Below, one piece after another: positions 9,069 through 17,425 of a stretch of DNA of 64,000 nt. The stretch spans positions 2,294,001-2,358,000 of the forward strand of contig NC_019964.1 of NCBI RefSeq assembly GCF_000328525.1, given 5' to 3'. Numbering within the stretch: position 1 is the stretch's first letter; the number at the start of each line of letters is the position of its first letter. The notes beneath the pieces are model-generated. The model was given only the letters and a program-made list of their open reading frames with translations, had not been told where the DNA came from and ran no database searches. Position numbers and translations under genes: made by a program. The DNA comes from Halovivax ruber XH-70. Lineage in GTDB: Archaea; Halobacteriota; Halobacteria; Halobacteriales; Natrialbaceae.

Positions 9069-9767
9069 TCACACCGGCACGGGACCGTGTTCGAGGATCG
9101 AGATGAGCAGCGTCGGATCGAAGAGCGGCTCGTGGAGGACGAGCCAGTCGAGCAGGACGAGTCCCGCTCCGTGGGCGACGACCGACGGGAGAATCGAGTT
9201 CGACTTGTAATCGACCGCCCCGAAGAGGACGTCCGTCGGGCCGGAGAGGACGAACTCGATCGGTGGCTTCCCGAAGTGGTGAAGCATGTACAGTAGCGGA
9301 CTGATGAAGACTGCTTTCATCCCGATCGACCGGACGCCAACACAGAGCAGGCCGCGATAGTACGTCTCCGCCGCGAGAGCGAGGAAGAACAGTTTCAGCG
9401 CGTGTAGGACGAACACCGACGGCGCGGCAGTGGTCTCCCACATCGGATAGAACGCTCTGATCGTCGGTAACGTCGAGCCGACGAGGTAAAACGGGAGGAC
9501 GAAGCACGCGAGTAAGACCGTGTTCCGCAACGCGCGACGATTGATGCGCCAGCCGATCCGCTCGCCGTGGGTCAGTCCGAGGACGAGCGGACCGCCGAGC
9601 AACAGGACGCCGTCGACGAGCACGCGCTCGTCGAGCTCCTGTGGGACGGTGTACATCCAGCACAGCGTCAGCACCGCGCCGGCCAGTAACGAGGTCTGCA
9701 CCCACGTGAGCGCCGACAATCGGGTCGAGAGCCGGCGGGTCCACGTTCGCACTTCGTCCCGTGGCAC
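9069..9767 (-). CDS. CPBP-like intramembrane protein with an altered glutamate motif
   Basis: 232 residues with about six to seven hydrophobic helices. The C-terminal half matches the CPBP (Abi/CAAX protease-like) family: motif 1 appears as LAAETYYRG, motif 2 as LYMLHHFGK, and motif 3 as VVAHGAGL. In active relatives motif 1 is EExxxR; here the first Glu is Ala, while the second Glu, the Arg and the His residues remain. It may be catalytically weakened or use a different geometry. Start at MPRDEVRTW gives a charged N-terminus before the first helix. It lies just after the 93-aa gene on the same strand. Confidence 0.7.
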   Translation of the reverse strand: MPRDEVRTWTRRLSTRLSALTWVQTSLLAGAVLTLCWMYTVPQELDERVLVDGVLLLGGPLVLGLTHGERIGWRINRRALRNTVLLACFVLPFYLVGSTLPTIRAFYPMWETTAAPSVFVLHALKLFFLALAAETYYRGLLCVGVRSIGMKAVFISPLLYMLHHFGKPPIEFVLSGPTDVLFGAVDYKSNSILPSVVAHGAGLVLLDWLVLHEPLFDPTLLISILEHGPVPV

Positions 9768-9773
9768 GGTCGA

Positions 9774-10055
9774 TTACTCCGCCGTCCGAACGGGTCCCGC
9801 TCCCATCGCCTCCCGAACGTGGCGTTCGAACTCCTGGCGCGACGAGAAGTAGGTCACGTCGATCGTCGACAGCAGGTCCTCCAGTTTGACCGGCCCGTCG
9901 GGTGATCTGATGGGCGTTTCGCCCTCGCGTCGATCGATCTCGCTCGCTTCGATCGGCCAGTGCAAGCGGGAACTCACCCGCGCCAGCGGTGCTCCCTCGA
10001 CCGGCGTCTGGTCGCCGAGTTCGATCGGATGTTCGGCCTCGTCGTCCTCGCTCAT
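9774..10055 (-). CDS. DUF5789-like small haloarchaeal protein
   Basis: 93 residues from MSEDDEAEHP; ten further in-frame upstream residues are unlikely to be translated. The pattern RLHWPIEASEIDRREGETPI, then a short loop, LEDLLSTIDVTYFSS and EFERHVREAMG resembles the haloarchaeal DUF5789 family (short wing-like element followed by a helix). Function unknown. It precedes the CPBP-like gene by 6 bp, so the two are probably co-transcribed. Confidence 0.6.
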   Translation of the reverse strand: MSEDDEAEHPIELGDQTPVEGAPLARVSSRLHWPIEASEIDRREGETPIRSPDGPVKLEDLLSTIDVTYFSSRQEFERHVREAMGAGPVRTAE

Positions 10056-10223
10056 AGCTGTCCGTTCACACAGCGAGCGATTCAAGGTTTCGCTTCAATC
10101 GGTGGGCCCGGTGGGCGAATCGATGGGGTACTGGATCCATTTCGAAGTCGCCGAAGTGGCCGGAGACCGCGTGCGACGAGCGTCTGACGTACTGTTTTGA
10201 GTACCGAGGCCGATTAGGCGGAC

Positions 10224-11141
10224 ATGACCAGTCTCTCGGAGGCCTACGAAGGGAACAAGCGGGAGGTGACGAGCACTCGCCGGTTGTACACCGGGACGGC
10301 ACTCGTCCTCGCGGGGGGTGTGCTCGCCGTCCTGGCTATCCTCGTCGCGACGACCGACGTGCTCTCGTTCGTCGCGAGTGGGAAACTGCCCTCACGGGAG
10401 GCAGCCGGGACGCTCGGTGGCCTCGCCGTCCCGCTCGTCCTCGTCGGCGTCTTCACCGTGCTGCCGGCCGGTCGACGCGCACAGGCCGCTGCGGCCATCA
10501 GCGCCAGTATCTGTCTGCTCGGCGTCGCACTCTTTCGCTACGCCTATCCACATCACTGGGACGGCCACGGCCAGGAGCTCACCTTCTTCGTCGCCATCGT
10601 CTACCTGCTCGGCCTCTTCAGTGCGATCTGGTGTCTCTTCGTCGTCGTCGTGAACTTCAAGATGCGCAACGACCCTGGCGGTGCCCTGGAGATGAACGTC
10701 ACGCGACAGACGCACACGACCGTCGTCGAGAGCGAGGATCGACCCGAGGGCGTCAGCAGCGTCGGTTTCCTCGGCTCGACCCCGGACGGCGACGTCGAAA
10801 CGCAGACGAACGAGGGAGCGACGAGTCGAACTGGCCGCGTCACGCAGGCCGTCTCCGACGCAGCGTCGGCGATGAGCGGGTCCGGGTCGTCCCGTCGCTC
10901 GCCAGACCGTCCGACGGCCACGAGCGACGGCGGCGTCGAGACATCGGACATCTCGTCACCACTCGATTCGGCCGCAGCCACGGATCGAACGACGCCAGCC
11001 GAGCCGGCCGACCACTACTGCGGCAACTGCACCCACTTCGAGTATCGGCGTGAATCGACGGGAATGGTCCCCCACTGTACGTACCAGGGAACCCACATGG
11101 ACGACATGGACCCCTGTGAGGAGTGGGAGCCAAATCAGTAG
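10224..11141 (+). CDS. Four-helix membrane protein with C-terminal cysteine motif (haloarchaeal family, DUF7139-like)
   Basis: 305 residues. Four predicted transmembrane helices occupy roughly residues 22-145. A long hydrophilic, Ser/Thr/Asp-rich linker (about 150-270) leads to a compact C-terminal module with HYCGNCTHFEYR, VPHCTYQG and MDPCEEWEP, which looks like a four-cysteine metal site. Similar proteins occur across haloarchaea but the function is not established; the DUF number is from memory. No operon partner is evident. Confidence 0.6.
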   Translation: MTSLSEAYEGNKREVTSTRRLYTGTALVLAGGVLAVLAILVATTDVLSFVASGKLPSREAAGTLGGLAVPLVLVGVFTVLPAGRRAQAAAAISASICLLGVALFRYAYPHHWDGHGQELTFFVAIVYLLGLFSAIWCLFVVVVNFKMRNDPGGALEMNVTRQTHTTVVESEDRPEGVSSVGFLGSTPDGDVETQTNEGATSRTGRVTQAVSDAASAMSGSGSSRRSPDRPTATSDGGVETSDISSPLDSAAATDRTTPAEPADHYCGNCTHFEYRRESTGMVPHCTYQGTHMDDMDPCEEWEPNQ

Positions 11142-11161
11142 CCGACGCCAAAGTCACGGTC

Positions 11162-11668
11162 CTATACCCCGAGTGCCGACTGGACGCCGTCGACGGCCGA
11201 CGGAATCGACTGGAACCAGCCAGCGTCCATGCCGTGGAGGATGGCTGCGGCGAGTGCGAGTTCTGCACCGGTGATCAACAGCGTGACGACGTCGGCAACG
11301 CGGCTGTTCGCGGGGACCCCGATCGGCAGCCCGTACTCGCGGTCCAGTAACGGGTAAAAGAGAGCGATCCCTCGCGTGTTGCCCGCCACGTCGAGGACGT
11401 AGTGTGTCACGATCCCGATCCAGACGTACTGGAGGTTGCCGAACGTGTAGGGAAAGGCGACGAAACCGACGAGCAGCGGGAGGTTGTGGAACGTCTTGCG
11501 ATGGTCGCCCATCACGGTGTCGATGTCGGGGACGAGCGCCCCGAGCAAGACCGGCACGCTGATCATGAGGATAGCCTCGGCCATCGTCTCACCACCGGTC
11601 GGTTCGACGAGCGCCCCGAGCCCGATCCCGACGAGGACCGCGTTCATGACGTGATCCCGTTTGTTCAT
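11162..11668 (-). CDS. Membrane-bound metal-dependent hydrolase, YdjM/DUF457 family
   Basis: 168 residues with four to five hydrophobic helices. The family motif residues are visible: VPDIDTVMGDHRKTFHN, VTHYVLDVAGNTRG, and an N-terminal H in RDHVMNAV. These His/Asp residues form the presumed metal site. The enzymatic substrate is not known in archaea. The start at MNKRDHVMN matches the usual family N-terminus, where the early His is conserved. Confidence 0.8.
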   Translation of the reverse strand: MNKRDHVMNAVLVGIGLGALVEPTGGETMAEAILMISVPVLLGALVPDIDTVMGDHRKTFHNLPLLVGFVAFPYTFGNLQYVWIGIVTHYVLDVAGNTRGIALFYPLLDREYGLPIGVPANSRVADVVTLLITGAELALAAAILHGMDAGWFQSIPSAVDGVQSALGV

Positions 11669-11974
11669 GCACGCGATGGGAGCGACGCCGCAGGTGAATA
11701 CCTTTCCCTCTGGCTTTTTTCGGAAACCGAAACGTCGGTTATTTCACAATCAAATACGAGCCGGCCCTAAGGGAGGCTGTATGGTAGTTTAGCCAGAGGG
11801 TTACCCAGATTTCATAGATAGGGGACCCTCATGATTCGGTTCTCCAGATTTCCGAAACGGTTCCAATAGACACGTCGGGTGCCAATCGAGGCGTCACTCC
11901 TGTACCCAATTCGCCTTCGGTGCGATCGAATAACCGAGGGTTCGGTCCGGTGTGAGAGTAAGTACGGACTCGGG
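11669..11974. other. 306-bp spacer with no gene recognised
   Basis: More AT-rich than the flanking genes, especially 11700-11870. It must hold the promoter of the DUF457 gene on the minus strand (AT-rich stretch around 11690-11710). I see no convincing coding frame, tRNA or hairpin array here. Confidence 0.5.
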
Positions 11975-12493
11975 TCAGCGCTCGACCTCGTCACAGGATT
12001 CGAGGAAGACGGCGAGCGCACGCTCGACTGTCGCCGCTCGGATCGTCGCCCGATCCCCGTCGAACTGGTGGCGTTCGACTGCCGCAAACGACGTTTCGCT
12101 CTCCCAGGGACCGGCGTACGCGACGCCGATGTAGACCGTACCGACGGGTTTGGACGCCGTCCCGCCGGTGGGGCCGGCCAGCCCCGTGATCGACAGGCCC
12201 CAGGTCACGTCGCAGACGTCCCGAACGCCCCGGGCCATCTCCCGGGCGACGGGTTCGGAGACCGCCCCGTGTTCGTCGAGCGACTCTCGACTGACGGCGA
12301 GGTGCTGGCGCTTGGCGTCGTAGGCGTAGGTCGTCAGCCCGGTCTCGAAGTAGTCGCTCGCACCCGGAATCGACGTCAGCGTCGCACCGACGAGGCCACC
12401 GGTGCAGGACTCGGCGACCGCGAGCGTCTCGCCGGCGTCCCTGAGCGTGTCGGCCACCCGCATCGGGAGGTCGCGATCGATATCGTCGTTCAC
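11975..12493 (-). CDS. pncC: Nicotinamide-nucleotide amidase (CinA C-terminal family)
   Basis: 172 residues from the GTG at 12493 (an ATG at 12463 is the alternative and removes ten residues). Family motifs are clear: LAVAESCTGGLVGATLTS with the catalytic Ser, TTYAYDAKRQ, GLSITGLAGPTGGTASKPVGTVYIG. The enzyme deamidates nicotinamide mononucleotide in pyridine nucleotide recycling. It is the stand-alone CinA-C form without the N-terminal molybdopterin-like domain. Divergent from the aminotransferase gene, with about 170 bp between them. Confidence 0.9.
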   Translation of the reverse strand: MNDDIDRDLPMRVADTLRDAGETLAVAESCTGGLVGATLTSIPGASDYFETGLTTYAYDAKRQHLAVSRESLDEHGAVSEPVAREMARGVRDVCDVTWGLSITGLAGPTGGTASKPVGTVYIGVAYAGPWESETSFAAVERHQFDGDRATIRAATVERALAVFLESCDEVER

Positions 12494-12661
12494 ACGTTCG
12501 GGAACGCGTGCGGTCGTTGTCAAACCGGTGGGTCGAAGTCGGCGACCGATTCGACCAGCACGCCGCACGTCGATAGCGCGACCAGCGGACCCCGTCCAGG
12601 GACGGCGCGACGAATCCTGCTGTGACGAAAGAGCCACGGCCCTTCCGGCCCACGTCCCCGT

Positions 12662-13762
12662 ATGGAGTACGAGACACCGCTGTTCTTCCACGTGATGGGG
12701 TACGCGGCCGACGCCGAGGGTGACGTGATCGACATGGTGAGTGGCAACCCGGACTGGGAACCGCCGGAGTCACTCCGCGAGGGGCTCCGGGAGTACGCCG
12801 ACTTCGACGCGGACCGGTTTCAGTACCCGCCGAGCGAGGGCATTCGACCCCTTCGCGAGGAGATTGCCGCTCGGCGGGGTGTCGGCGTCTCGCAGGTCGT
12901 GCTCACCAACGGCGCCGGGGAGGCGAACTACCTCGCGATGGCTCGCGCGTTAGAACGCGGTGCCGGCTCGGAGGTTATCCTCACCGATCCCGTCTACTCG
13001 TACTACCCGGGCAAGACGACGATGCTCGGCGGGCGCGCCCACTACGTCTCCGCCGGGGCCGACGGCCAGCTGGATCCGAGCGTGGTCCGCGCCGCGGCGA
13101 GCGAAGACACCGCCGCGATCGTGGTGAACACACCGAACAACCCGACGGGGGCGGTCTACCCCGAAGCGACCGTCCACGAACTGGTCGAGATCGCCGAGAC
13201 GAACGATGCGATCCTCGTTTCGGACGAAGTCTACGACCACTACGACCTCTCGGGGACGTTCACGAGCGCGCTCTCGGTCGACTCCGCGCACCGGATCGTC
13301 ACCAACGCGTTCTCGAAGTCGCTCGCGATCACGGGCTTCCGGGTGGGCTACGCGATCTTCCCGCCACACCTCGTCGACGACGCGAAGAGTCGACACATGC
13401 TCGTCAACGTCGCCGGGAGTCGACCCGCACAGTACGCCGTGCTCCGGGCGCTTCAGGAGACGGATCCCGCGTACCACGAGGCGAATCGGGACCTGCTTCG
13501 CGAGCGCGTCGACCTGTTCACCGGAGCGCTCGAATCGGCCGGGGCGGACTACGTCGAACCGGACGGTGCGTTCTACGTCCTGGCTCGTTTCGATGGCTAT
13601 CCCGGTACACTCGAGACCGTCGAGCAACTGATCGACCAGGCGGGCGTCGCCGGGATGCCCGGCAGCGCGTTCGGCGAGAGCGCCAGTTCCTGGCTCCGAT
13701 TCGCGCTCGTCACGCCTCGCGTGGAGGAGGCGGCCGACCGGCTCGCCGAGTACGTCGCCTGA
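12662..13762 (+). CDS. Pyridoxal-phosphate aminotransferase, class I/II
   Basis: 366 residues. Fold type I motifs are present: TNGAGEANYLAM, VVNTPNNPTG, SDEVYDHYD, and NAFSKSLAITGFRVGY with the Schiff-base Lys at residue 219. C-terminal WLRFALVTPRVEEA includes the substrate carboxylate-binding Arg. The amino donor is not predictable; relatives act on aspartate, aromatic or branched amino acids. No biosynthetic neighbour helps. The ATG lies at a good position relative to the conserved VIDMVSGNPDW. Confidence 0.88.
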   Translation: MEYETPLFFHVMGYAADAEGDVIDMVSGNPDWEPPESLREGLREYADFDADRFQYPPSEGIRPLREEIAARRGVGVSQVVLTNGAGEANYLAMARALERGAGSEVILTDPVYSYYPGKTTMLGGRAHYVSAGADGQLDPSVVRAAASEDTAAIVVNTPNNPTGAVYPEATVHELVEIAETNDAILVSDEVYDHYDLSGTFTSALSVDSAHRIVTNAFSKSLAITGFRVGYAIFPPHLVDDAKSRHMLVNVAGSRPAQYAVLRALQETDPAYHEANRDLLRERVDLFTGALESAGADYVEPDGAFYVLARFDGYPGTLETVEQLIDQAGVAGMPGSAFGESASSWLRFALVTPRVEEAADRLAEYVA

Positions 13763-13883
13763 CGGGAGTGAGCCGGCCGGACGGGCCGAGACGACCGAAC
13801 CGAGCAACGACGAATCGAGCCAAGACCGACGAACCGAACCGAGACCGACGAATACTCGTGTCCGCGGCAGCTACCGACGGCCA

Positions 13884-15158
13884 ATGAGCGGACTCGACGT
13901 CGAGCCGGTCGAGAACGAGGACACTGGCGACAACGAGATCGAGGTGACGCCGACGGACTCGGTCGGGGACGACGGCGGGCTCGACATCGAGAACGCCGAC
14001 GAGGCGACCCGAGTCGACGTGGACACCGACAGCGGCGACTCGATCGACGGGCCGAGCTACGTTCTCTACGGTGGGAAAGGCGGTGTCGGCAAGACGACGA
14101 TGGCCGCCGCCACCGCCCTCGACAGCGCCCGGGACGGCGTTCGAACCCTCGTCGTCTCGACGGATCCGGCCCACTCGCTGTCGGACACCTTCGAGACCGA
14201 CGTTCCCAGTTCGCCGGCGCGGCTTCGAGACGACGTCCCGCTGTGGGGCGTCGAGATCGACCCCGAAGCGGCGATGGAAGCCGGCGAAACCGCGTTCGGC
14301 GGTCCCGGCGGCCCCTTCGGTGGCGCGTCGGACGCCACCGCTGGAGCGGACGACACGACCGACCCCGGTGCGAACCCGTTCGCCGGTGAGGGAGAGGGAG
14401 CAACTGCCGCAGGCGGCCCCTTCGGCAGCGAAGACGGACCCGGACCCGGTGGCCTCGCCGGCATGATGGGTGGCGAGAACCCGATGGAGGGGCTCCTCGG
14501 TGGCACGATGCCTGGCGCGGACGAGGCTGCGGCCGTCCAGCTGCTCCTCGAGTACCTCGACGACGACCGCTTCGACCGCGTGGTCGTCGACACGGCACCG
14601 ACGGGCCACACCCTCCGCCTCCTCGAACTCCCCGAACTGCTCGACTCGATGGTCGGGAAAGTGTTGACGATCCGGCAGCGTATCGGGAGCATGATCGACG
14701 GCATCAAGGGCATGTTCGGCGGCGGTGCGGAGTCGGCCGGGTTCGACGTCGAGGATCTCGAGAAATTGAGCGAACAGATCGAACGACTCCGGGCCGCACT
14801 TCAGGATCCGGAGCGCACCGACTTCCGGATCGTCATGGTCCCCGAGGAGATGAGCGTTCGCGAGTCGACACGACTGCGCGAACAACTCGACGATGTGGGC
14901 ATCCCGGTCGGTACCGTCGTCGTCAATCGCGTCATGGAGCCCCTCGCCGACGTGACCGACGAGATCGATGGTGACTTCCTCAGTCCCGACCTCGACGACT
15001 GCGCGTTCTGTCAGCGCCGCTGGGACGTCCAGCAACAGGCCCTGGCGTCCGCGCAGGACCTCTTCCGCGGCACGGACGTCAGGCGCGTTCCGCTGTTCGC
15101 CGACGAGGTCCGCGGCGAGAAGATGCTCTCGGTCGTGGCTGCGTGTCTGCGGCGGTAG
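13884..15158 (+). CDS. ArsA/Get3-type P-loop ATPase with Gly/Met-rich insertion
   Basis: 424 residues. After an acidic 50-residue N-terminal tail, the deviant Walker A GGKGGVGKTT starts near residue 63, followed by STDPAHSLSDTF (switch I) and VVVDTAPTGHTLRLLELP (switch II). A CAFC pair (Cys373, Cys376) corresponds to the zinc-binding CxxC of Get3. Between about residues 138 and 212 lies an unusual insertion full of GGP/GPGG units and methionines. Get3 homologues guide tail-anchored proteins to the membrane; arsenite-pump ArsA is the other possibility, but no ars genes are near. Confidence 0.85.
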   Translation: MSGLDVEPVENEDTGDNEIEVTPTDSVGDDGGLDIENADEATRVDVDTDSGDSIDGPSYVLYGGKGGVGKTTMAAATALDSARDGVRTLVVSTDPAHSLSDTFETDVPSSPARLRDDVPLWGVEIDPEAAMEAGETAFGGPGGPFGGASDATAGADDTTDPGANPFAGEGEGATAAGGPFGSEDGPGPGGLAGMMGGENPMEGLLGGTMPGADEAAAVQLLLEYLDDDRFDRVVVDTAPTGHTLRLLELPELLDSMVGKVLTIRQRIGSMIDGIKGMFGGGAESAGFDVEDLEKLSEQIERLRAALQDPERTDFRIVMVPEEMSVRESTRLREQLDDVGIPVGTVVVNRVMEPLADVTDEIDGDFLSPDLDDCAFCQRRWDVQQQALASAQDLFRGTDVRRVPLFADEVRGEKMLSVVAACLRR

Positions 15159-15231
15159 GGGAGCTTGGCAGGGCTGTCACGGCCACTCAGTGAGAGACCT
15201 GCAACACGACTGTCGTCCGATTTGGAGCCGC

Positions 15232-16161
15232 TCAGACCAGTTTCCGGACGAGACCGTAGATGCCATCACGGAGCCGGTCGGGAAGGAATCGTGCGTACGA
15301 GCCGTAGTGGGCGACGGGGCCGACCGGATAGCGCGCCGGCGGCTCGGAACAGGTCGCGGCGTGGACGATGACGTCGGCGACGTCCTCGGGCGCGCTCGCC
15401 AGCGGCCCACTGCCTCCGATCAGCTGGGTGTCCTCGAAGAGGTCGTAGATGGCGTCGTAGTCCGGCGTCCGCGACTCGGGGAGTTCCTCGTCGACCCGGT
15501 CGGCGAAGGCGGTCTCCACCGGGCCAGGTTCGATCAGGACCACGTCGACGTCGAACGGTTCGACCTCGACGCGCAGCGCGTCGCTCATCGCCTCCATCGC
15601 GTGTTTCGAGGCGGCGTAGGCACCCGATCCGGCGACGGAAATCCGTCCGATGATGCTGGAGACGTTGACGATCCGACCCGCCCCCTGTGCGCGCATGTGC
15701 GGCAGGGCCGCGCGAGTGAGTCGGTGCGGGCCGAAGACGTTGACGTCGAACTGCGACTGGAGGTCGTCGGCCTGGACGTCCTCGAGCGGCCCCATCTGCG
15801 CGTAGCCCGCGTTGTTCACCAGACAGTCGATCGCGCCGGTCTCCTCGACCGTCCGCTCGATGACGGACGTCACCTGGTCGGGGTCGGTGACGTCGAGCGT
15901 GATGGTCTCACAGCCCGCGTCCGCGAGGTCGGCGATGTCGGTCGGGTCGCGCGCCGACGCGACGACGGTCCAGTCCTCGTCGAGGAAGGCAAGCGCCGTC
16001 GCGCGACCGATCCCCGACGAACAGCCGGTGATCAGGACGCTCTGCTTTCGCGTGTAGCGGTCCTCGTCGAGGTCGCTGCCCGTTCGCGCACGCTCGTCCG
16101 ATCGGTCCGGCCGCGTCGCGTTCGCCGACTCGTCCCCGTCGGCTGCCGTCGCACTGGTCAT
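15232..16161 (-). CDS. Short-chain dehydrogenase/reductase (SDR)
   Basis: 309 residues. A 40-residue acidic N-terminal tail precedes VLITGCSSGIGRATALAFL, the TGxxxGIG cofactor loop; NNAGYAQMG, NVSSIIGR (catalytic Ser) and the YAASKHAMEAM YxxxK motif follow. This is a classical SDR, size and motif pattern as in retinol-dehydrogenase-like members. The Asp near the end of the second strand (ASARDPTD) leaves the NAD/NADP preference unclear. Start at MTSATAADG; upstream in-frame sequence overlaps the 151-aa gene and is not used. Substrate unknown. Confidence 0.88.
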   Translation of the reverse strand: MTSATAADGDESANATRPDRSDERARTGSDLDEDRYTRKQSVLITGCSSGIGRATALAFLDEDWTVVASARDPTDIADLADAGCETITLDVTDPDQVTSVIERTVEETGAIDCLVNNAGYAQMGPLEDVQADDLQSQFDVNVFGPHRLTRAALPHMRAQGAGRIVNVSSIIGRISVAGSGAYAASKHAMEAMSDALRVEVEPFDVDVVLIEPGPVETAFADRVDEELPESRTPDYDAIYDLFEDTQLIGGSGPLASAPEDVADVIVHAATCSEPPARYPVGPVAHYGSYARFLPDRLRDGIYGLVRKLV

Positions 16162-16225
16162 ACGGAACCCGTTCACGTCCCGATACGTAAGTCCCGCCGA
16201 TTTTCTCGTCCGGCGGTCGATCCGA

Positions 16226-16681
16226 TTACCAGTCCAGGTCGTCGAGTCGCGACGCGATCGACGCGAATCGGCGTTCGAACGTCCGGTACGGATGTTCGTC
16301 CTCGACCCAGGGTGCGGATTCGCGCTCGGTCGAGCCGTCCGAATACTCGACCTGGAAATGAACCGGTCCGTACTCGGGTTCCGTCTCGTCGCAGTGCCAG
16401 CCGAACCCGCGTTCCAGATTCGGTTCCCACCACTGGATCCAGTAGTGCGGGCGGTCACCAGTGAGGTCGAACTCGACGCGGAGCCTCGCCGATCCGTCGG
16501 ACGACCGACCGAGGAAGACGGTCGGATCGACGTCACAGACGACCTCGTTCGCGTCGATTCTGGACGGGACGTATCGAACGCGCTCGCACCCGGCTGTCCG
16601 TACCAGTCGATCGTGAACTCGCTCTAGCAGTTTGCGTTCCGAGGGAATCCAGACCCCGAGTATCGGCCCCATCGAACTCAC
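16226..16681 (-). CDS. Partner protein of the HTH (DUF7342-like) regulator
   Basis: 151 residues overlapping the upstream HTH gene by four bases (ATGA), so the two are translated as a pair. The sequence is rich in beta-type stretches and aromatics: LGVWIPSERKLLERVHDRL, RVRYVPSRIDANEVVCDVDP, HYWIQWWEPNLERGFGWH. No catalytic motif is recognised. In other haloarchaea very similar proteins follow the same HTH partner, often in accessory regions. It could be an effector or toxin controlled by the HTH protein, or a second subunit of a regulator; nothing here decides between these. Confidence 0.6.
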   Translation of the reverse strand: MSSMGPILGVWIPSERKLLERVHDRLVRTAGCERVRYVPSRIDANEVVCDVDPTVFLGRSSDGSARLRVEFDLTGDRPHYWIQWWEPNLERGFGWHCDETEPEYGPVHFQVEYSDGSTERESAPWVEDEHPYRTFERRFASIASRLDDLDW

Positions 16682-17196
16682 CCGGCCGTTTCGAGCGTCG
16701 CCGACTCCGGTATCTCGTCGGTCAGCGTCGTCACGTCGTCGTAGATCGCGAGTGCCGCGGCGACCGTCTCTCGCGTTCGCTCGCTAGTCTCCCAGCGACG
16801 GATCACGCGTCGGCGATCGCGCACCGCCTCGGGATCGAGGTCGCCGGCTAGCGATTGCTCGAGTTCGTCACGGGAATCGACATCGTACTCGCGTTTCCAC
16901 GAATCGATGCGGTCGGCGATCGCCTCGAGCTCACCGCGAAGCGACTCCCGGTCGTACGTCAGAATGAGTTCTCGCAAGCGGTCGAAGTACGCCCTCGTGG
17001 GGTCCGGAACGTACTCGCCCGAGTCGGTGACGAGCAGGTCGCCGGACTCGACCAGTTCGTCCAGATACTTCTTGGCCGTATCCCACTTCACGTCCGCCTG
17101 ATCGGCGACCCAGTTGGCCGTCCGCGGTCGTGAGAGCGTCGTCGCGATCGTCTCGACGCGTTCACTGGCCGTGGTCGAGTCACTCCACGTTTCCAT
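16678..17196 (-). CDS. Winged-HTH regulator, DUF7342-like
   Basis: 172 residues. The N-terminal 65 residues form a winged helix: RVETIATTLSRPRTANWVAD, then a recognition helix in KWDTAKKYLDELVESGDLLV and a wing YVPDPTRAYF. The rest is largely helical with a long charged coiled region (LRGELEAIADRIDSWKREYD), suited to dimerisation. The match to haloarchaeal DUF7342 proteins is from memory. A TATA-like CTATATGG lies about 25-30 nt upstream, next to a perfect 10-bp palindrome. It forms a two-gene unit with the downstream partner. Confidence 0.7.
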   Translation of the reverse strand: METWSDSTTASERVETIATTLSRPRTANWVADQADVKWDTAKKYLDELVESGDLLVTDSGEYVPDPTRAYFDRLRELILTYDRESLRGELEAIADRIDSWKREYDVDSRDELEQSLAGDLDPEAVRDRRRVIRRWETSERTRETVAAALAIYDDVTTLTDEIPESATLETAG

Positions 17197-17233
17197 ACGT
17201 GTCGTTCGCCGTCAAAACCCATATAGATTGGGA

Positions 17234-17243
17234 CTGGGCCCAG
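17234..17243. promoter_or_regulatory. 10-bp palindrome upstream of the HTH/partner module
   Basis: CTGGGCCCAG, perfectly symmetric, immediately upstream of the TATA-like element (about 17218-17228) of the 172-aa HTH gene and flanked by ATTGGGA and ATTATTGGG. The position suits an operator bound by the HTH protein. Confidence 0.4.
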
Positions 17244-17285
17244 ATTATTGGGGGTATGGTGAGGACACTGCACGGAAACGCTCCC

Positions 17286-17336
17286 TTATGGATACTCGCG
17301 CTTCACTTCGTCCGCGTACGCGTCTACCAGCCGATA
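17286..17336 (-). pseudogene. Displaced remnant of the endonuclease V C-terminus
   Basis: On the minus strand this stretch reads RLVDAYADEVKREYP and then stops (TAA at 17288-17286). It closely parallels the C-terminus of the intact endonuclease V gene about 1 kb to the right, which reads RLADAYANDATKKHDS. Upstream of RLVDAY the similarity ends abruptly in AT-rich DNA. This is best read as the original 3' end of the endonuclease V gene, cut off by insertion of the AT-rich island. Confidence 0.65.
17314..17333 (+). repeat. Left copy of the 20-bp imperfect direct repeat flanking the island
   Basis: GCGTACGCGTCTACCAGCCG. It differs at one base (A for G) from the right copy at 18345-18364. It lies within the endonuclease V remnant. 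Confidence 0.7.
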
Positions 17337-17425
17337 CCAGGCACTGTAAATAAATACAATCCCAAACTCAAATGTCGATAATGATGGAAAATTATAACTA
17401 AAATCCCGTAGAGAGTAGAATTGAA

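Noticed and set aside
14968-16464. 498-codon frame antisense to the SDR gene and overlapping the ArsA-type gene end
   Set aside because: It covers the clear SDR coding region on the other strand and is Arg/Asp-rich without any fold pattern.
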